From NCBI RefSeq assembly GCF_000755245.1, contig NZ_BBMP01000022.1:620001-684000 (forward strand): a DNA stretch of 64,000 nt. Reading direction: 5' to 3'. Every line of letters begins with the position of its first letter. Position 1 is the stretch's first letter. The notes beneath the pieces are model-generated. The model was not told the origin of the DNA. It did not search any database and saw nothing but the letters and a program-made list of their open reading frames with translations. The translations under genes were made by a program, and so were the position numbers. Positions 1 through 9,043 of the stretch are shown piece after piece. This DNA is from Halococcus sediminicola (GTDB lineage Archaea; Halobacteriota; Halobacteria; Halobacteriales; Halococcaceae).

Positions 1-139
1 CGTCTGTTCAAATAATTTCTCGGATGGTATGAACGATTTACTGATACGGCGAATTCGTCTTTCGACGGAGCGAAACGGCGTCCACGATGCGGGCAGCGTG
101 AACCCGTAGATTCACGCCGTCGGGCACGAATCACGGACC

Positions 140-1429
140 ATGACGACGCTCGAAATCAGCGGCGGACGGCTGCTCCGACCCGATATGACCGTCGAGCGCG
201 GCGACGTGCTCGCGGACGAGGACTCCGGCGAGATTCTGGCCGTCGGCGAGACCTCTGCTGGCGATGAGACGCTCGACGCGAGCGGCGGTCTCGTGATGCC
301 CGGCCTCGTCAACGCCCACACCCATATTGCGATGGCGCTACTGCGGGGCTACGCCGACGACAAACCCCTCCACGAGTGGCTGCGCGAGGACGTCTGGCCG
401 GTCGAGGGCGTGCTCGAACCCGGGGACGTCCGCGCGGGGGCTGAACTCGGACTGCTCGAAAGCATCGAGTCGGGAACCACGGGACTGTGCGACATGTACT
501 TCCACGTGCCCGCAATCGCCGACGCCATCGAACGGGTCGGGCTTCGCGCCCGCGTCGGCCACGGCGTCGTCACCGTCGGGAAAGACACGGACGAAGCCCG
601 CGCGGACTTCGAGGAAGGGCTGGCCGTCGCACGCGCGCAGGACGGCGCGGCGGGTGGACGAGTGTCGACGGCGTTCATGCCCCACAGCCTCACCACCGTT
701 TCGGGCGCGGAACTCGACGAATTCGTTCCCGAGGCCCGTGACGCCGGCATACCTATCCACCTCCACGCGAACGAGACGCGCGATGAGGTCGCCCCCATCG
801 TCGACGAACACGGCGAGCGACCGCTCGAATACGCCGCCGCGCACGGACTGCTCTCATCTACTGATTTCATCGCCCACGGGACCCACCTCGATGCGACCGA
901 AATCGAGCTGCTCGCCGAGACGGGGGCAGGCGTCGTCCACTGCCCGGCCTCGAACATGAAGCTCGCGAGCGGCATCGCCCCCGTTCAGGCGATGCTCGAT
1001 GCGGGTGTCACGGTTGGACTCGGTACCGATGGCGCGGCCTCAAACAACGACCTCGACATGTTCGACGAACTGCGCGACGCCGCGATGGTGGGCAAGCTCG
1101 CCGCCGAGGACGCCAGCGCCGTGGACGCTGTCACGGCGGTGCGGATGGCGACGGCGGGCAGCGCCGACGTGCTCGGGTTCGAAACGGGGAGAATCGCCGA
1201 GGGGAAGAAAGCCGACATCGCCGTGCTCGACCTCGACAAGTCCCATCTGACACCCGAACACGACCTCGTGAGCCACCTCGCCTACGCCGTCACCGGGAGC
1301 GACGTGCGCCACACTGTCTGCGACGGGGCGGTGCTGATGCGCGACCGCGAGGTGCTCACGCTCGACGCCGAACGGGTGCGAAAAGAGGCCGAAAAGCGGG
1401 CAACGGCGGCCGTCGAGCGCGCCGGCTGA
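140..1429 (+). CDS. mtaD: SAH/MTA deaminase (amidohydrolase)
   Basis: This 429-residue amidohydrolase most likely deaminates S-adenosylhomocysteine and/or 5'-methylthioadenosine to the inosyl compounds. Visible metal and catalytic residues are His60 and His62 (NAHTH), His209 and Glu212 (HLHANE), His246 (IAHGTH) and Asp297 (GTDGAASNN), the family's usual order. Start is ATG at 140. Its neighbour but one is SAH hydrolase, so a joint role in clearing SAH is likely. It ends directly against the convergent sugar dehydrogenase gene with no spacer. Other amidohydrolases of the guanine or cytosine deaminase group are possible but fit the motifs less well. Confidence 0.85.
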   Translation: MTTLEISGGRLLRPDMTVERGDVLADEDSGEILAVGETSAGDETLDASGGLVMPGLVNAHTHIAMALLRGYADDKPLHEWLREDVWPVEGVLEPGDVRAGAELGLLESIESGTTGLCDMYFHVPAIADAIERVGLRARVGHGVVTVGKDTDEARADFEEGLAVARAQDGAAGGRVSTAFMPHSLTTVSGAELDEFVPEARDAGIPIHLHANETRDEVAPIVDEHGERPLEYAAAHGLLSSTDFIAHGTHLDATEIELLAETGAGVVHCPASNMKLASGIAPVQAMLDAGVTVGLGTDGAASNNDLDMFDELRDAAMVGKLAAEDASAVDAVTAVRMATAGSADVLGFETGRIAEGKKADIAVLDLDKSHLTPEHDLVSHLAYAVTGSDVRHTVCDGAVLMRDREVLTLDAERVRKEAEKRATAAVERAG

Positions 1430-2959
1430 TCACTTGAGCGCTCGTGCGCCGAGAGCTGCCAGTCCCGCAAGCGCCGCGAGCACACTGAAACCCGGTCCTT
1501 CGGTGCTGCTCGTGCCGTTCGCCGCACCCGTCGCATTTGTTCGATTCCCCCTGGCTGCGGTCGGCGCGCCGGCGGTCCCGTTTCGTGTCCGGTTCGCCGC
1601 CGATGCGGGGACGAGTTTGTGGACCCCGCCGCCGAGGTCACCACCGGCAGTCAGCGCGTAGAGCTCGCCGGCACCGTCGCGACCGATCGCGATGAGGTGG
1701 GCGTTCAGTTCGCCATTCCTCGCCCCGGCGATGCGGAGTTTCTCGAACGACCGCAGCCCGTTTTGGCTCGGATCGGCGACGAACAACGATCCCTGGGGCT
1801 TGCCGGCGCGGATGCTGTAATCGCCGAAAACGTACTGGCCATCGAGCGCGTCGACGCTGCCCGTCGAGACGTAACCGCCGATGACCGAACTCCCGATCGG
1901 TTCGTCGTTACGCATGTGGGGATACTCGATGATGGGGCCGACGAGTCGTTCGCCACCGCGGACGTCCGGCGGCGTTTCGGTGGGACAGGAGGTGATGTCG
2001 CCGTTCGGGCTGAAACAGTGGGTTCCCTCGCGGACGTTCCAGCCGTAGTTCTTCCCCTTCTCGACGACGTTGACTTCCTCGTAGCGGTCCTGTCCGACGT
2101 CGGCGACGTAGAGTGTGCCGTCGGAAAATCCCATCCGCCACGGGTTGCGCAGCCCCCACGCGAAGTGCTCGTCCAATCCCTCCTTACCCACCAGCGGGTT
2201 GTCGTCCGGAATCCCGTAGGGTTTGTCGCCCGTTCGGCTATCGACGTCGATGCGGAGCATGCTCCCCAGGAAGTTCTCGGTGACGTCCTGGCCGTTGCCG
2301 CCGTCGAGTGCGCCGTACCAGTCGCTCGCGTGGCCGGTGCCCATGTCGTTTGCCGCGCCGCCGTCGCCGAAGGGCACGTAGAGATAGTCATCGGGTCCGA
2401 ACGCGACTGCGCCGGCGTTGTGGTTGCTCTGGGGTTCGGGCACTTCGAGCAGTCGGCGCTCGGTGTCGGGCCGGCCCGCACTCAGGTCGTCGGTGGCACG
2501 AAATTCCGCGAGCACCGCGACGTGTGAGTGGGTCGTCGGGGTGTCGTCGGTGGGTGGTCCGCTGTATCGTAGATAGAACTTCCCATTTTCCCGAAAGTCG
2601 GGATGAAAAGCCAGTCCCAACAGTCCCTGTTCGCCCTCGACGGGCGTCATGCGGTCGCTGACGTCGAGGAACGGTTCGCCCTGTGCGTTCGATGCGACCG
2701 TGTACATCCCCCCGGTGCGTTCGAGCACGAACCGGCGGTCGCCGCCGGGCTCTGGAGCGAAGTCGATGGGCTGTTCGAACCCGTCGGCGACGGTGTCGAG
2801 ACCGACCGTCGGCCCGCGCGGGACGGGCGACCGTTGCTGGAAGGAACTCGCGCGCGCACGACCGCCGGCGAGCGTGAGGGCGGCCGTGCCCGCCGTGAGA
2901 CCGAGAAAGCGGCGGCGTGACGCCGACGTGGGGGCTTGGTCGGGTGTGTACTCGTCCAT
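1430..2959 (-). CDS. PQQ-type sugar dehydrogenase, Tat-exported, PGF-CTERM tail
   Basis: A 509-residue beta-propeller protein of the soluble glucose/sorbosone dehydrogenase (GDSL, PQQ-dependent) family. The start at 2959 puts a twin-arginine signal (SRRRFLGLTAG) near residue 14; an in-frame start at 3019 would add an unrelated leader. Family motifs seen include LLGLAFHPDF, FGDGG and GLRNPWR. The C-terminus has an Asn/Thr-rich linker, then PGF, a hydrophobic helix and a basic end, the PGF-CTERM signal that archaeosortase A processes. The protein should therefore be outside the cell and lipid-anchored. Substrate is not known from sequence. A periplasm-like oxidation of an aldose with electrons to the respiratory chain is inferred. 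Confidence 0.85.
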   Translation of the reverse strand: MDEYTPDQAPTSASRRRFLGLTAGTAALTLAGGRARASSFQQRSPVPRGPTVGLDTVADGFEQPIDFAPEPGGDRRFVLERTGGMYTVASNAQGEPFLDVSDRMTPVEGEQGLLGLAFHPDFRENGKFYLRYSGPPTDDTPTTHSHVAVLAEFRATDDLSAGRPDTERRLLEVPEPQSNHNAGAVAFGPDDYLYVPFGDGGAANDMGTGHASDWYGALDGGNGQDVTENFLGSMLRIDVDSRTGDKPYGIPDDNPLVGKEGLDEHFAWGLRNPWRMGFSDGTLYVADVGQDRYEEVNVVEKGKNYGWNVREGTHCFSPNGDITSCPTETPPDVRGGERLVGPIIEYPHMRNDEPIGSSVIGGYVSTGSVDALDGQYVFGDYSIRAGKPQGSLFVADPSQNGLRSFEKLRIAGARNGELNAHLIAIGRDGAGELYALTAGGDLGGGVHKLVPASAANRTRNGTAGAPTAARGNRTNATGAANGTSSTEGPGFSVLAALAGLAALGARALK

Positions 2960-3100
2960 CGTCAGTTGTCGTCCGTGAGGAGTGCCCGCGCGGCTAAAGT
3001 CCTGCCGACAGGCCGCCACGTCGACGCGCCGCGGTGGGTCGTTCTCGACCGTCCGATGGGCTTCGGTAGCGTTTTGAGCGCGCTACCATTCGATACGGAC

Positions 3101-4375
3101 ATGACTACGGAGCCGATCACCGCACGCCTCGCAGAGCCCGAGAGCGCGCGCGAGTCCGGCCGTCAGAAGATCGACTGGGCGCGCCAACACATGCCGATCT
3201 GCGCCGCGCTGCGCGAGGAGTTCGAGGAGACGCAGCCACTCGACGGCGAGCGACTCGGCATGGCGATGCACGTCGAGGCCACGACCGCGGTCCTCACCGA
3301 GACGCTCGCGGCCGCCGGTGCCGAGGTCGCCATCACGGGCTGCAACCCGCTCTCGACGCACGACGACGTGAGCGCGGCGCTCGACGCACAGGAGGGAATC
3401 ACTTCCTACGCCGAGCGCGGCGTCGCGGACGACGACTACTACGCGGCCATCGAGGCCGTCATTTCCCACGAACCGACCATCACCGTCGACGACGGGATGG
3501 ACATGGTCGCGGCCATCCACGACGACCATCCCGAACTGATCGACTCGATTCTGGGTGGCTGCGAGGAGACCACCACGGGGGTCCACCGCCTGCGCGCGAT
3601 GGACGACGACGACGCGCTCGACTATCCCGTCTTCGCGGTCAACGACACGCCGATGAAGCGGCTGTTCGACAACGTGCATGGCACGGGCGAGTCCTCGCTC
3701 GCGGCCATCGCCATGACGACGAACCTCTCGTGGGCGGGCAAGACGGTCGTCGTCGCCGGCTACGGCTTCTGTGGTCGGGGCGTGGCGAAGAAGGCCGCCG
3801 GCCAGAACGCGAACGTGGTGGTCACGGAGGTCGACCCGCGGCGGGCGCTCGAAGCCCACATGGAGGGCTACGAGGTGCTTCCCATGGAAGAGGCCGCCGC
3901 CGAGGGCGACGTGTTCATCACGACCACTGGGAATCGTGACGTGCTCACGGGCGAGCACTTCGAGCGGATGAACGACGGCGCGCTGCTGGCGAACGCGGGC
4001 CACTTCGACATCGAGATCGACCTCGACGCGCTCTCTGAACTGGCCGACACAAGTCGTGAAGCGCGCCCCGGCGTGCGCGAGTACGAACTCAGTGATGGCA
4101 GACGTCTGAACGTGCTCGCGGAGGGTCGGTTGGTCAACCTCGCCGCTCCTGTGGCGCTCGGCCACCCGGTCGAGGTGATGGACCAATCGTTCGGCGTACA
4201 GGCCGTCTGCGTACGCGAACTCACGAACGAAGAGTATTCAGCAGGCGTTCACGACGTGCCCGACGAGTTGGATCGGGAGGTCGCCGAGATCAAACTCGAC
4301 GCCGAGGATCTCGCCATCGACGAACTGTCGAGCGTGCAGACCGAGTACATGGGTAGCTGGGATCACGGGACGTAG
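3101..4375 (+). CDS. ahcY: S-adenosylhomocysteine hydrolase
   Basis: A 424-residue NAD-dependent adenosylhomocysteinase that reversibly splits SAH to homocysteine and adenosine. The NAD-binding loop [11 protein letters not shown] and [10 protein letters not shown] are clear, as is the N-terminal stretch [12 protein letters not shown]. The start at 3101 ([10 protein letters not shown]) is chosen because the longer frame upstream runs into the promoter and antisense region of the sugar dehydrogenase. The hjc gene starts two bases after its stop, so they are likely co-transcribed. Some archaeal members prefer S-inosylhomocysteine; the nearby deaminase at 140-1429 makes that worth considering here. 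Confidence 0.93.
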   Translation: MTTEPITARLAEPESARESGRQKIDWARQHMPICAALREEFEETQPLDGERLGMAMHVEATTAVLTETLAAAGAEVAITGCNPLSTHDDVSAALDAQEGITSYAERGVADDDYYAAIEAVISHEPTITVDDGMDMVAAIHDDHPELIDSILGGCEETTTGVHRLRAMDDDDALDYPVFAVNDTPMKRLFDNVHGTGESSLAAIAMTTNLSWAGKTVVVAGYGFCGRGVAKKAAGQNANVVVTEVDPRRALEAHMEGYEVLPMEEAAAEGDVFITTTGNRDVLTGEHFERMNDGALLANAGHFDIEIDLDALSELADTSREARPGVREYELSDGRRLNVLAEGRLVNLAAPVALGHPVEVMDQSFGVQAVCVRELTNEEYSAGVHDVPDELDREVAEIKLDAEDLAIDELSSVQTEYMGSWDHGT

Positions 4376-4377
4376 CC

Positions 4378-4803
4378 ATGTCACACGCCAAGGGCGACCG
4401 GCGCGAACGCGAACTCGTCAATCGCCTCGACGCGGCCGGGTTCGCGGTGATGCGTGCACCGGCAAGCGGCAGCGCCACCGAGCGCGAACTGCCCGACGCG
4501 CTCGCCGGCGACGGCGAGACGTTCTACGCCATCGAGGCGAAATCCTCCTCGGGGAACCCCATCTACCTCACGGGCGAGGAGGTCGAGGCGCTGGTCTTCT
4601 TCGCGCGGAACTTCGGCGCGAAACCCCGGATCGGCGTGCGATTCGACCGCGAGGACTGGTATTTCTTCCACCCGAGCGACCTCCACGTGACCGACGGCGG
4701 CAACTATCGCGTGAAAAAGGAGACGGCACTCGAATCGGGAACCGACTTCGACGAACTCACCGGCGGTTCCTCGCGCACGCGCCTCGACGACTACGACCGC
4801 TGA
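4378..4803 (+). CDS. hjc: Holliday junction resolvase Hjc
   Basis: A 141-residue archaeal Holliday junction resolvase, which cuts four-way DNA junctions during recombination. The N-terminal [13 protein letters not shown] helix and the endonuclease core with Glu and Lys (YAIEAKSSS) match the PD-(D/E)XK-type Hjc family, including the family [11 protein letters not shown] segment. ATG at 4378 lies two bases after the ahcY stop codon, giving a tight pair. The acidic C-terminal extension of about 20 residues (after DFDELTGG) is typical of haloarchaeal versions. Confidence 0.93.
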   Translation: MSHAKGDRRERELVNRLDAAGFAVMRAPASGSATERELPDALAGDGETFYAIEAKSSSGNPIYLTGEEVEALVFFARNFGAKPRIGVRFDREDWYFFHPSDLHVTDGGNYRVKKETALESGTDFDELTGGSSRTRLDDYDR

Positions 4804-4969
4804 CGGTTCCCGCGCCGCCCGTCGTGCGCACGTCTGACGTGGAGTTAAGTGCCGGTCGTCCGTCGTCCCGAACGGGCGCGCACCGCCGGTTTCACTCCCC
4901 ATCCTCCCCACTCGCGCGCCCCACGGTCCCCGCCCCGGCGGCCCTCCCTTTTCGTTTTCCGTTCGAGAG

Positions 4970-5629
4970 CTACGCCTCGGCTTGGAGCATCTCGCGGACG
5001 GTCGTGACCGCATCCGGGCGAGCCATGAGCGCGAGCTGGTCGCCCGCCTCGATCGCCGTTCTAGGTAGTGGAATCGTCATCGACTCGCCCGCCCGCCCGT
5101 GGGCGTACACCCGTGCTTCGTCGGGCACGTCGAGGGCGACGACCCGCTCGCCGACGACGGGCGACTCGTCGGGCACGGTGAGCGTGGCCGCCGAGAGCGT
5201 CTCGGTGATGTCGGCGAGCACGCTGAAATCCCCGCCCAGGAGGGCGGTCTTCGCGCTGGCTGCGCCGAGCTGTTCGGGGTAGATCAGTTCGTCGACACCC
5301 TCGCTGTACTCGCGGTAGACCTCCTCGGAGAACTCCTCGCTGATGCGGAGGACGGTGCGACAGCCGTGGTCGTTGGCGACCGCACAGACCGCGAAGTTGA
5401 TCTCGGGGTCGCCAGTGAGTCCGCCGACCGCGTCGGCTCCATCGAGGTCGGCCGCCGCCAGCACCTCCGTCGCGGCACCGTCACCCTCGACGACCGTGAA
5501 CCCGTCCTCGCGGGCGCGTTCGACTTTCGCCGGGTCGTTCTCGACGACGACGACCTCGTGGCCCTCCGTGGCGAGGAGGTCGGCCGTCCGGATGCCGACG
5601 CGGCCATACCCAACGATGACATATCTCAT
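4970..5629 (-). CDS. TrkA/KTN family NAD-binding regulator
   Basis: A 219-residue cytosolic protein with an N-terminal Rossmann RCK-N domain (MRYVIVGYGRVG, then VVVENDP) and a C-terminal TrkA-C/RCK-C domain from about residue 135. Such proteins gate potassium channels or Trk transporters by binding nucleotides. ATG at 5629 is chosen because the NAD-binding motif starts at residue 3, and the longer frame upstream has no homology. No transporter gene is next to it, so its partner is elsewhere. Confidence 0.88.
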   Translation of the reverse strand: MRYVIVGYGRVGIRTADLLATEGHEVVVVENDPAKVERAREDGFTVVEGDGAATEVLAAADLDGADAVGGLTGDPEINFAVCAVANDHGCRTVLRISEEFSEEVYREYSEGVDELIYPEQLGAASAKTALLGGDFSVLADITETLSAATLTVPDESPVVGERVVALDVPDEARVYAHGRAGESMTIPLPRTAIEAGDQLALMARPDAVTTVREMLQAEA

Positions 5630-5786
5630 GACCAACGTAGCAGGTCGGGGGTGAAAACCTTGTCTGCTCTCGACACCTGAGATCGATCGGCGAGCGTGAG
5701 ACGGGTGTGGACGACGAACGGGCGATACGCAGGATATGCATATGCCTGACCAAAGGCTATGTATCGACCCCGAGTACGAACGGCCG

Positions 5787-6566
5787 ATGACACGCATCGC
5801 CATCACCGGCGCGGCGGGTGGAGTCGGTCGAACGCTGCTGGAGGGCTTTTCCGACCACGACGTGACGCCACTGACCTACGACGAGCAAGACGACATGGAT
5901 AGCATCGTCTGTGACGTTCTCGACCGCGAGGCGTTCACGGAGGCGCTCGCCGGACAGGATGTTCTGATTCACCTCGCGGGCAACGCCTCGGCGTACGCCG
6001 ACTGGAGCGAGGTGCGCGAGGTCAACATCGACGGCGTCTACAACGCCTACGAGGCCGCCGTCGCCAACGGTCTCGACCGCGTGGTCTACGCGAGTTCGAA
6101 CCACGCGGTGAACATGGCCGACGTCACCGACCCGAGCGAACCCGAGACCATGCAGCCCGATGCACCGACGGTGTTCGCCGACACCGACGCGCGACCCGAT
6201 TCCTATTATGGCATCACGAAAGTCGCCGGCGAGGCCATCGGCAACTACTACGCCGTCCGCCACGGCATCGAAGCCGTCCACGCCCGCATCGGCTGGCTGA
6301 TGGATCGCGAGGAGCTGGTGGATACCCAAGAGAACCCCGACCACGAGTATCCGGAGGCGTACGCCCGCTTCGCCCGCGCGATGTGGCTCAGTCCGCGCGA
6401 CTGCCGGGACCTCATCGAACGGGCCGCCACGGCGGACCTCCCCGAGAACCCAGTGACCGCTCACGGCGTCTCCAGAAACGACGAACGGTATCTCTCGCTG
6501 ACCGAGACCCAGCGCGCGCTCGGCTACCGACCACGGGACAACGCTGGCGAGGCGCTCGACGGCTGA
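5787..6566 (+). CDS. NAD-dependent SDR, Azf/uronate dehydrogenase-like
   Basis: A 259-residue extended short-chain dehydrogenase. It has TGAAGGVGR for NAD binding, YASSNHAV, and the catalytic YYGITK (Tyr-x3-Lys). The C-terminal AMWLSPRDC segment and the ending GYRPRDNAGE resemble uronate dehydrogenases and the haloarchaeal NAD-dependent glucose-6-phosphate dehydrogenase Azf. Either sugar acid or glucose-6-phosphate oxidation is possible, and the substrate cannot be decided from sequence. The start at 5787 is preceded by a TATA-like stretch near 5755-5762, about 27 bases away, consistent with a leaderless transcript. Confidence 0.75.
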   Translation: MTRIAITGAAGGVGRTLLEGFSDHDVTPLTYDEQDDMDSIVCDVLDREAFTEALAGQDVLIHLAGNASAYADWSEVREVNIDGVYNAYEAAVANGLDRVVYASSNHAVNMADVTDPSEPETMQPDAPTVFADTDARPDSYYGITKVAGEAIGNYYAVRHGIEAVHARIGWLMDREELVDTQENPDHEYPEAYARFARAMWLSPRDCRDLIERAATADLPENPVTAHGVSRNDERYLSLTETQRALGYRPRDNAGEALDG

Positions 6567-6611
6567 CGAAGCGCCGCTGTCTGTGAATTAGAGTCTGCGC
6601 CGCAGGCGCAA

Positions 6612-6682
6612 GCCTAGGCCGGGATTTGAACCCGGGGTCTCGTCCTTACCAAGGACGCGCTTTACCGCTAAGCTACCCAGGC
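6612..6682 (-). tRNA. tRNA-Thr (GGT)
   Basis: A 71-nt cloverleaf read on the minus strand. The acceptor stem is 7 bp with one G-U pair, the D stem is 4 bp (GCTT/AAGC), the anticodon stem is CGTCC/GGACG with loop TTGGTAA, and the T stem is CCGGG/CCCGG with loop TTCAAAT. The anticodon GGT (6648-6650 on plus) reads Thr codons ACC/ACU. No intron is seen and CCA is not encoded. A perfect 7-bp hairpin (6679-6696) overlaps the 5' end and leader. Confidence 0.95.
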
Positions 6683-6725
6683 AGGCATTCCTGCCTACCG
6701 CCGAGCCGTCTTTATCCGTTTCGGT

Positions 6726-7373
6726 TCACGAGTCGGTCGCCGACGTGCGCGCACCGGTATCGGCCGACTCGAACGCTGCGCTCGCCCGCCGGGCGAGTGC
6801 GTCGCGCGTCGCGGCGTCGAACAGCGCCTCGGCGGCGGGAAGGTGGGTCGAATCCTCGGCAGCGAGGTTGGCGACGAACTCGCGGTAGTTGGCCGACGGA
6901 TGGCCGTCGACGGCCGTGGTGCCGGCGACGGCGGCGAGGCGGAAGACGTCGGCTTCGAGGCGGTGCTCGTCGAGCCCACTGGTGCGGTCGCGGCCGAAAT
7001 TCCGTACTGTTTCGACGGCGCTCCCGGCGGCCTCCGTGCGTGCGAGCAAGGAGAACCCACGGGCGACGAGCACGTCGGCGGCGAGCACCGCCACGTTGGC
7101 GTCGTCGCTTTCGTCGCTCGCCCACGGCACCTCCCTGGCGAGTCGGCGCGTCAGCCGCAGGCCCTCGTAGATGAGCTGCGTGCCGGCGGCGCGCTCGGCG
7201 ACGGTCTCGAAGTCGAGCGCGGAATCGAGGGCGCGTGCCGAGAGCACCACCAGAACGCCGGGGGCCATCGAGCCGGTGTCGAGGGCGGCCGTAACGCTCT
7301 GGTTGAACGGTTCGGGGTCGATATCACGGACGGCCTCCCGCGCTGCGGACCGGACGTGGGAGGCTTCCTCCAT
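6726..7373 (-). CDS. Conserved haloarchaeal helical protein, function unknown
   Basis: A 215-residue, mostly alpha-helical soluble protein that I recognise only as a conserved haloarchaeal family (I believe an assigned DUF). Helices with spaced Asp/Glu and Arg (QLIYEGLRLTRRLA) give a faint resemblance to a degenerate trans-prenyltransferase fold, but the DDxxD motifs are missing, so catalysis of that kind is unlikely. ATG at 7373 is preferred to the TTG six bases upstream. It is divergent from the enoyl-CoA hydratase gene, with 59 bases between the start codons. Confidence 0.7.
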   Translation of the reverse strand: MEEASHVRSAAREAVRDIDPEPFNQSVTAALDTGSMAPGVLVVLSARALDSALDFETVAERAAGTQLIYEGLRLTRRLAREVPWASDESDDANVAVLAADVLVARGFSLLARTEAAGSAVETVRNFGRDRTSGLDEHRLEADVFRLAAVAGTTAVDGHPSANYREFVANLAAEDSTHLPAAEALFDAATRDALARRASAAFESADTGARTSATDS

Positions 7374-7432
7374 CGACAAATCGTAGGGCCGCGGAGGGCA
7401 AAGGCCTTTGGAAACGGGCCGTACGTTCGCCC

Positions 7433-8122
7433 GTGATTACGACCAGTATCGACGGTTCGGTCGCCACCGTCACCCTCGACCGCCCCCGCAAACGCAACGC
7501 GCTCTCGCCCGCCGCGCTCGCCGACCTCGAAGCCACGGTCGCAGACTTCGACACACCCGTCGTCCACCTGCGCGGCGCTGGCCCGGCCTTCTGTGCCGGT
7601 GCCGACCTCGGCGCAGTTGCCGATCTCGACGGCGAGGCTGCCCACGAGTTCGCCCGCAGCGGCCAGCGCGTCGCAAACGCCATCGAAAGCACCGAATCGG
7701 TGTTCGTCGCGGGCATCGACGGGGCTGCTCGTGGGGGAGGGGTCGAACTCGCGCTCGCCTGCGACATCCGTCTCGCCACCCCGGACGCGACCTTCGCCGA
7801 AACGGGTGTGCGGCTCGGACTGTTCGGCGCGTGGGGCGGCACGCATCGGCTTCCCGAGGTGGTGGGAGCGGGCAACGCGCTCGATCTCGCGCTCTCGGGC
7901 CGTACCATCGACGCCGAGGAAGCGCTTCGGATGGGGTTGATCTCCAGAGTCGTCGAGGACCCTGCGGAAGTGGCCGCGACGATCGCCGGCCACGATTCCG
8001 ATGCGCTCGCCGCTTTGAAGGAGCGGATGCGCGACGACGCCCCACCCGAAGAACAGGACCGACGTGAGGCGGACACGTTCGCCGGTCTCGTCGAGCGCGC
8101 GGACCTCACGGAGTACCGCTAA
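7433..8122 (+). CDS. Enoyl-CoA hydratase/isomerase family
   Basis: A 229-residue crotonase-fold protein that would act on acyl-CoA thioesters. The oxyanion-hole segments are present (FCAGADLGAV and DGAARGGGVELALACDIR). At the usual first catalytic Glu position the sequence reads TFAETGVRLGLF, which keeps a Glu. It is shorter than typical crotonases (about 255-260) because the C-terminal helices are trimmed. It starts with GTG at 7433. Its stop codon overlaps that of nadE by 3 bases in convergent orientation. Specific reaction unknown. Confidence 0.85.
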   Translation: MITTSIDGSVATVTLDRPRKRNALSPAALADLEATVADFDTPVVHLRGAGPAFCAGADLGAVADLDGEAAHEFARSGQRVANAIESTESVFVAGIDGAARGGGVELALACDIRLATPDATFAETGVRLGLFGAWGGTHRLPEVVGAGNALDLALSGRTIDAEEALRMGLISRVVEDPAEVAATIAGHDSDALAALKERMRDDAPPEEQDRREADTFAGLVERADLTEYR

Positions 8123-8961
8123 TCGAACCGGGCGAGCGGGGCTGGCGCAGGCGGCGTGTGGCGCTTGTGCTCGCTGCGGGCGACCAACCTCTCGACGCGC
8201 TCGACGGTATCAGTATGGATATCGAGTTCGCGCGCCGTCGCCGTCCGCGAGAGCGGGCCGTCGACCCGCAGCGCGAGCACGGCGTCGAGGACGTCGTAGC
8301 CAACGCCCATCTCCTCCTCGTCGGTCTGACCGACCCACATTCCGGCCGTAGGCGTTTTGTCCACGAGGTCGTCGGGGACACCCACGTGACGAGCGAGTTG
8401 GCGGACCTGTCCCTTGTAGAGATTGCCAATGGGATGACAATCGACCGCGCCGTCGCCGTACTTGGTGAAGTAGCCGACGAGCGCCTCGCTGCGGTTGCCC
8501 GTACCGAGAACCATCATACCCTCCCGGTTGGCGACGAAGTAGTTGCACACGGCCCGCACCCGCACGCGGAGGTTGCCGACGGCGGTTCGGGCGGGTTCGC
8601 CGTCCGGAGAATCCGGGAAAGCATCGAGGAATGCTTCTACTATCGGCTCGATTGCGAGCACGTCGTAGTCGATGCCGAGGTCCTCGGCGACCCGCTCGGC
8701 GTCGCTCATGTTTTCGTCACTGTTGACCTCGCTCGGCAACACCAGTCCGTGGAGTCCATCGGTACCGAGCGCCTCGACGGCTAAGTACGCCGTCAGGGTG
8801 CTGTCGATACCGCCCGAAATGCCGAGCACGCCGCCGGTCGCGCCAGCGCTTGCGACGCGCTCGCCGATGAACTCGGTGATGTGTTCGCGGTGGGCGTCGA
8901 GTTCCGCTTCCGAGAGCGAGAGATCGAACGGAACGGTCGCCATCGTTTCGGAATCTGCCAT
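8119..8961 (-). CDS. nadE: NH3-dependent NAD+ synthase
   Basis: A 280-residue NAD synthetase performing the last step of NAD biosynthesis, amidation of nicotinate adenine dinucleotide. The ATP-pyrophosphatase loop SGGIDST is clear, as are GTGNRSE and FTKYGDGAVD. No glutaminase (nitrilase) domain is present, so it should use ammonia. The C-terminal 45 residues carry a helix-turn-helix-like segment (ARELDIHTDTVERVE), seen in haloarchaeal versions. ATG at 8961 is chosen over the longer frame because family proteins begin just before the first core helix; ATG at 8943 is also possible. Confidence 0.93.
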   Translation of the reverse strand: MADSETMATVPFDLSLSEAELDAHREHITEFIGERVASAGATGGVLGISGGIDSTLTAYLAVEALGTDGLHGLVLPSEVNSDENMSDAERVAEDLGIDYDVLAIEPIVEAFLDAFPDSPDGEPARTAVGNLRVRVRAVCNYFVANREGMMVLGTGNRSEALVGYFTKYGDGAVDCHPIGNLYKGQVRQLARHVGVPDDLVDKTPTAGMWVGQTDEEEMGVGYDVLDAVLALRVDGPLSRTATARELDIHTDTVERVERLVARSEHKRHTPPAPAPLARFD

Positions 8962-9043
8962 TGCGGCCCCGTAGGCGGTCGCGTCACTAATACTCACCAC
9001 TCGCGACGGGGAACCGACTGCTCGGTCGTTTTCGCAAGGAAGC

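Noticed and set aside
2936-3100. Longer form of SAH hydrolase starting at 2936
   Set aside because: The extra N-terminus is the reverse of the sugar dehydrogenase leader and its promoter; the family starts at [10 protein letters not shown].
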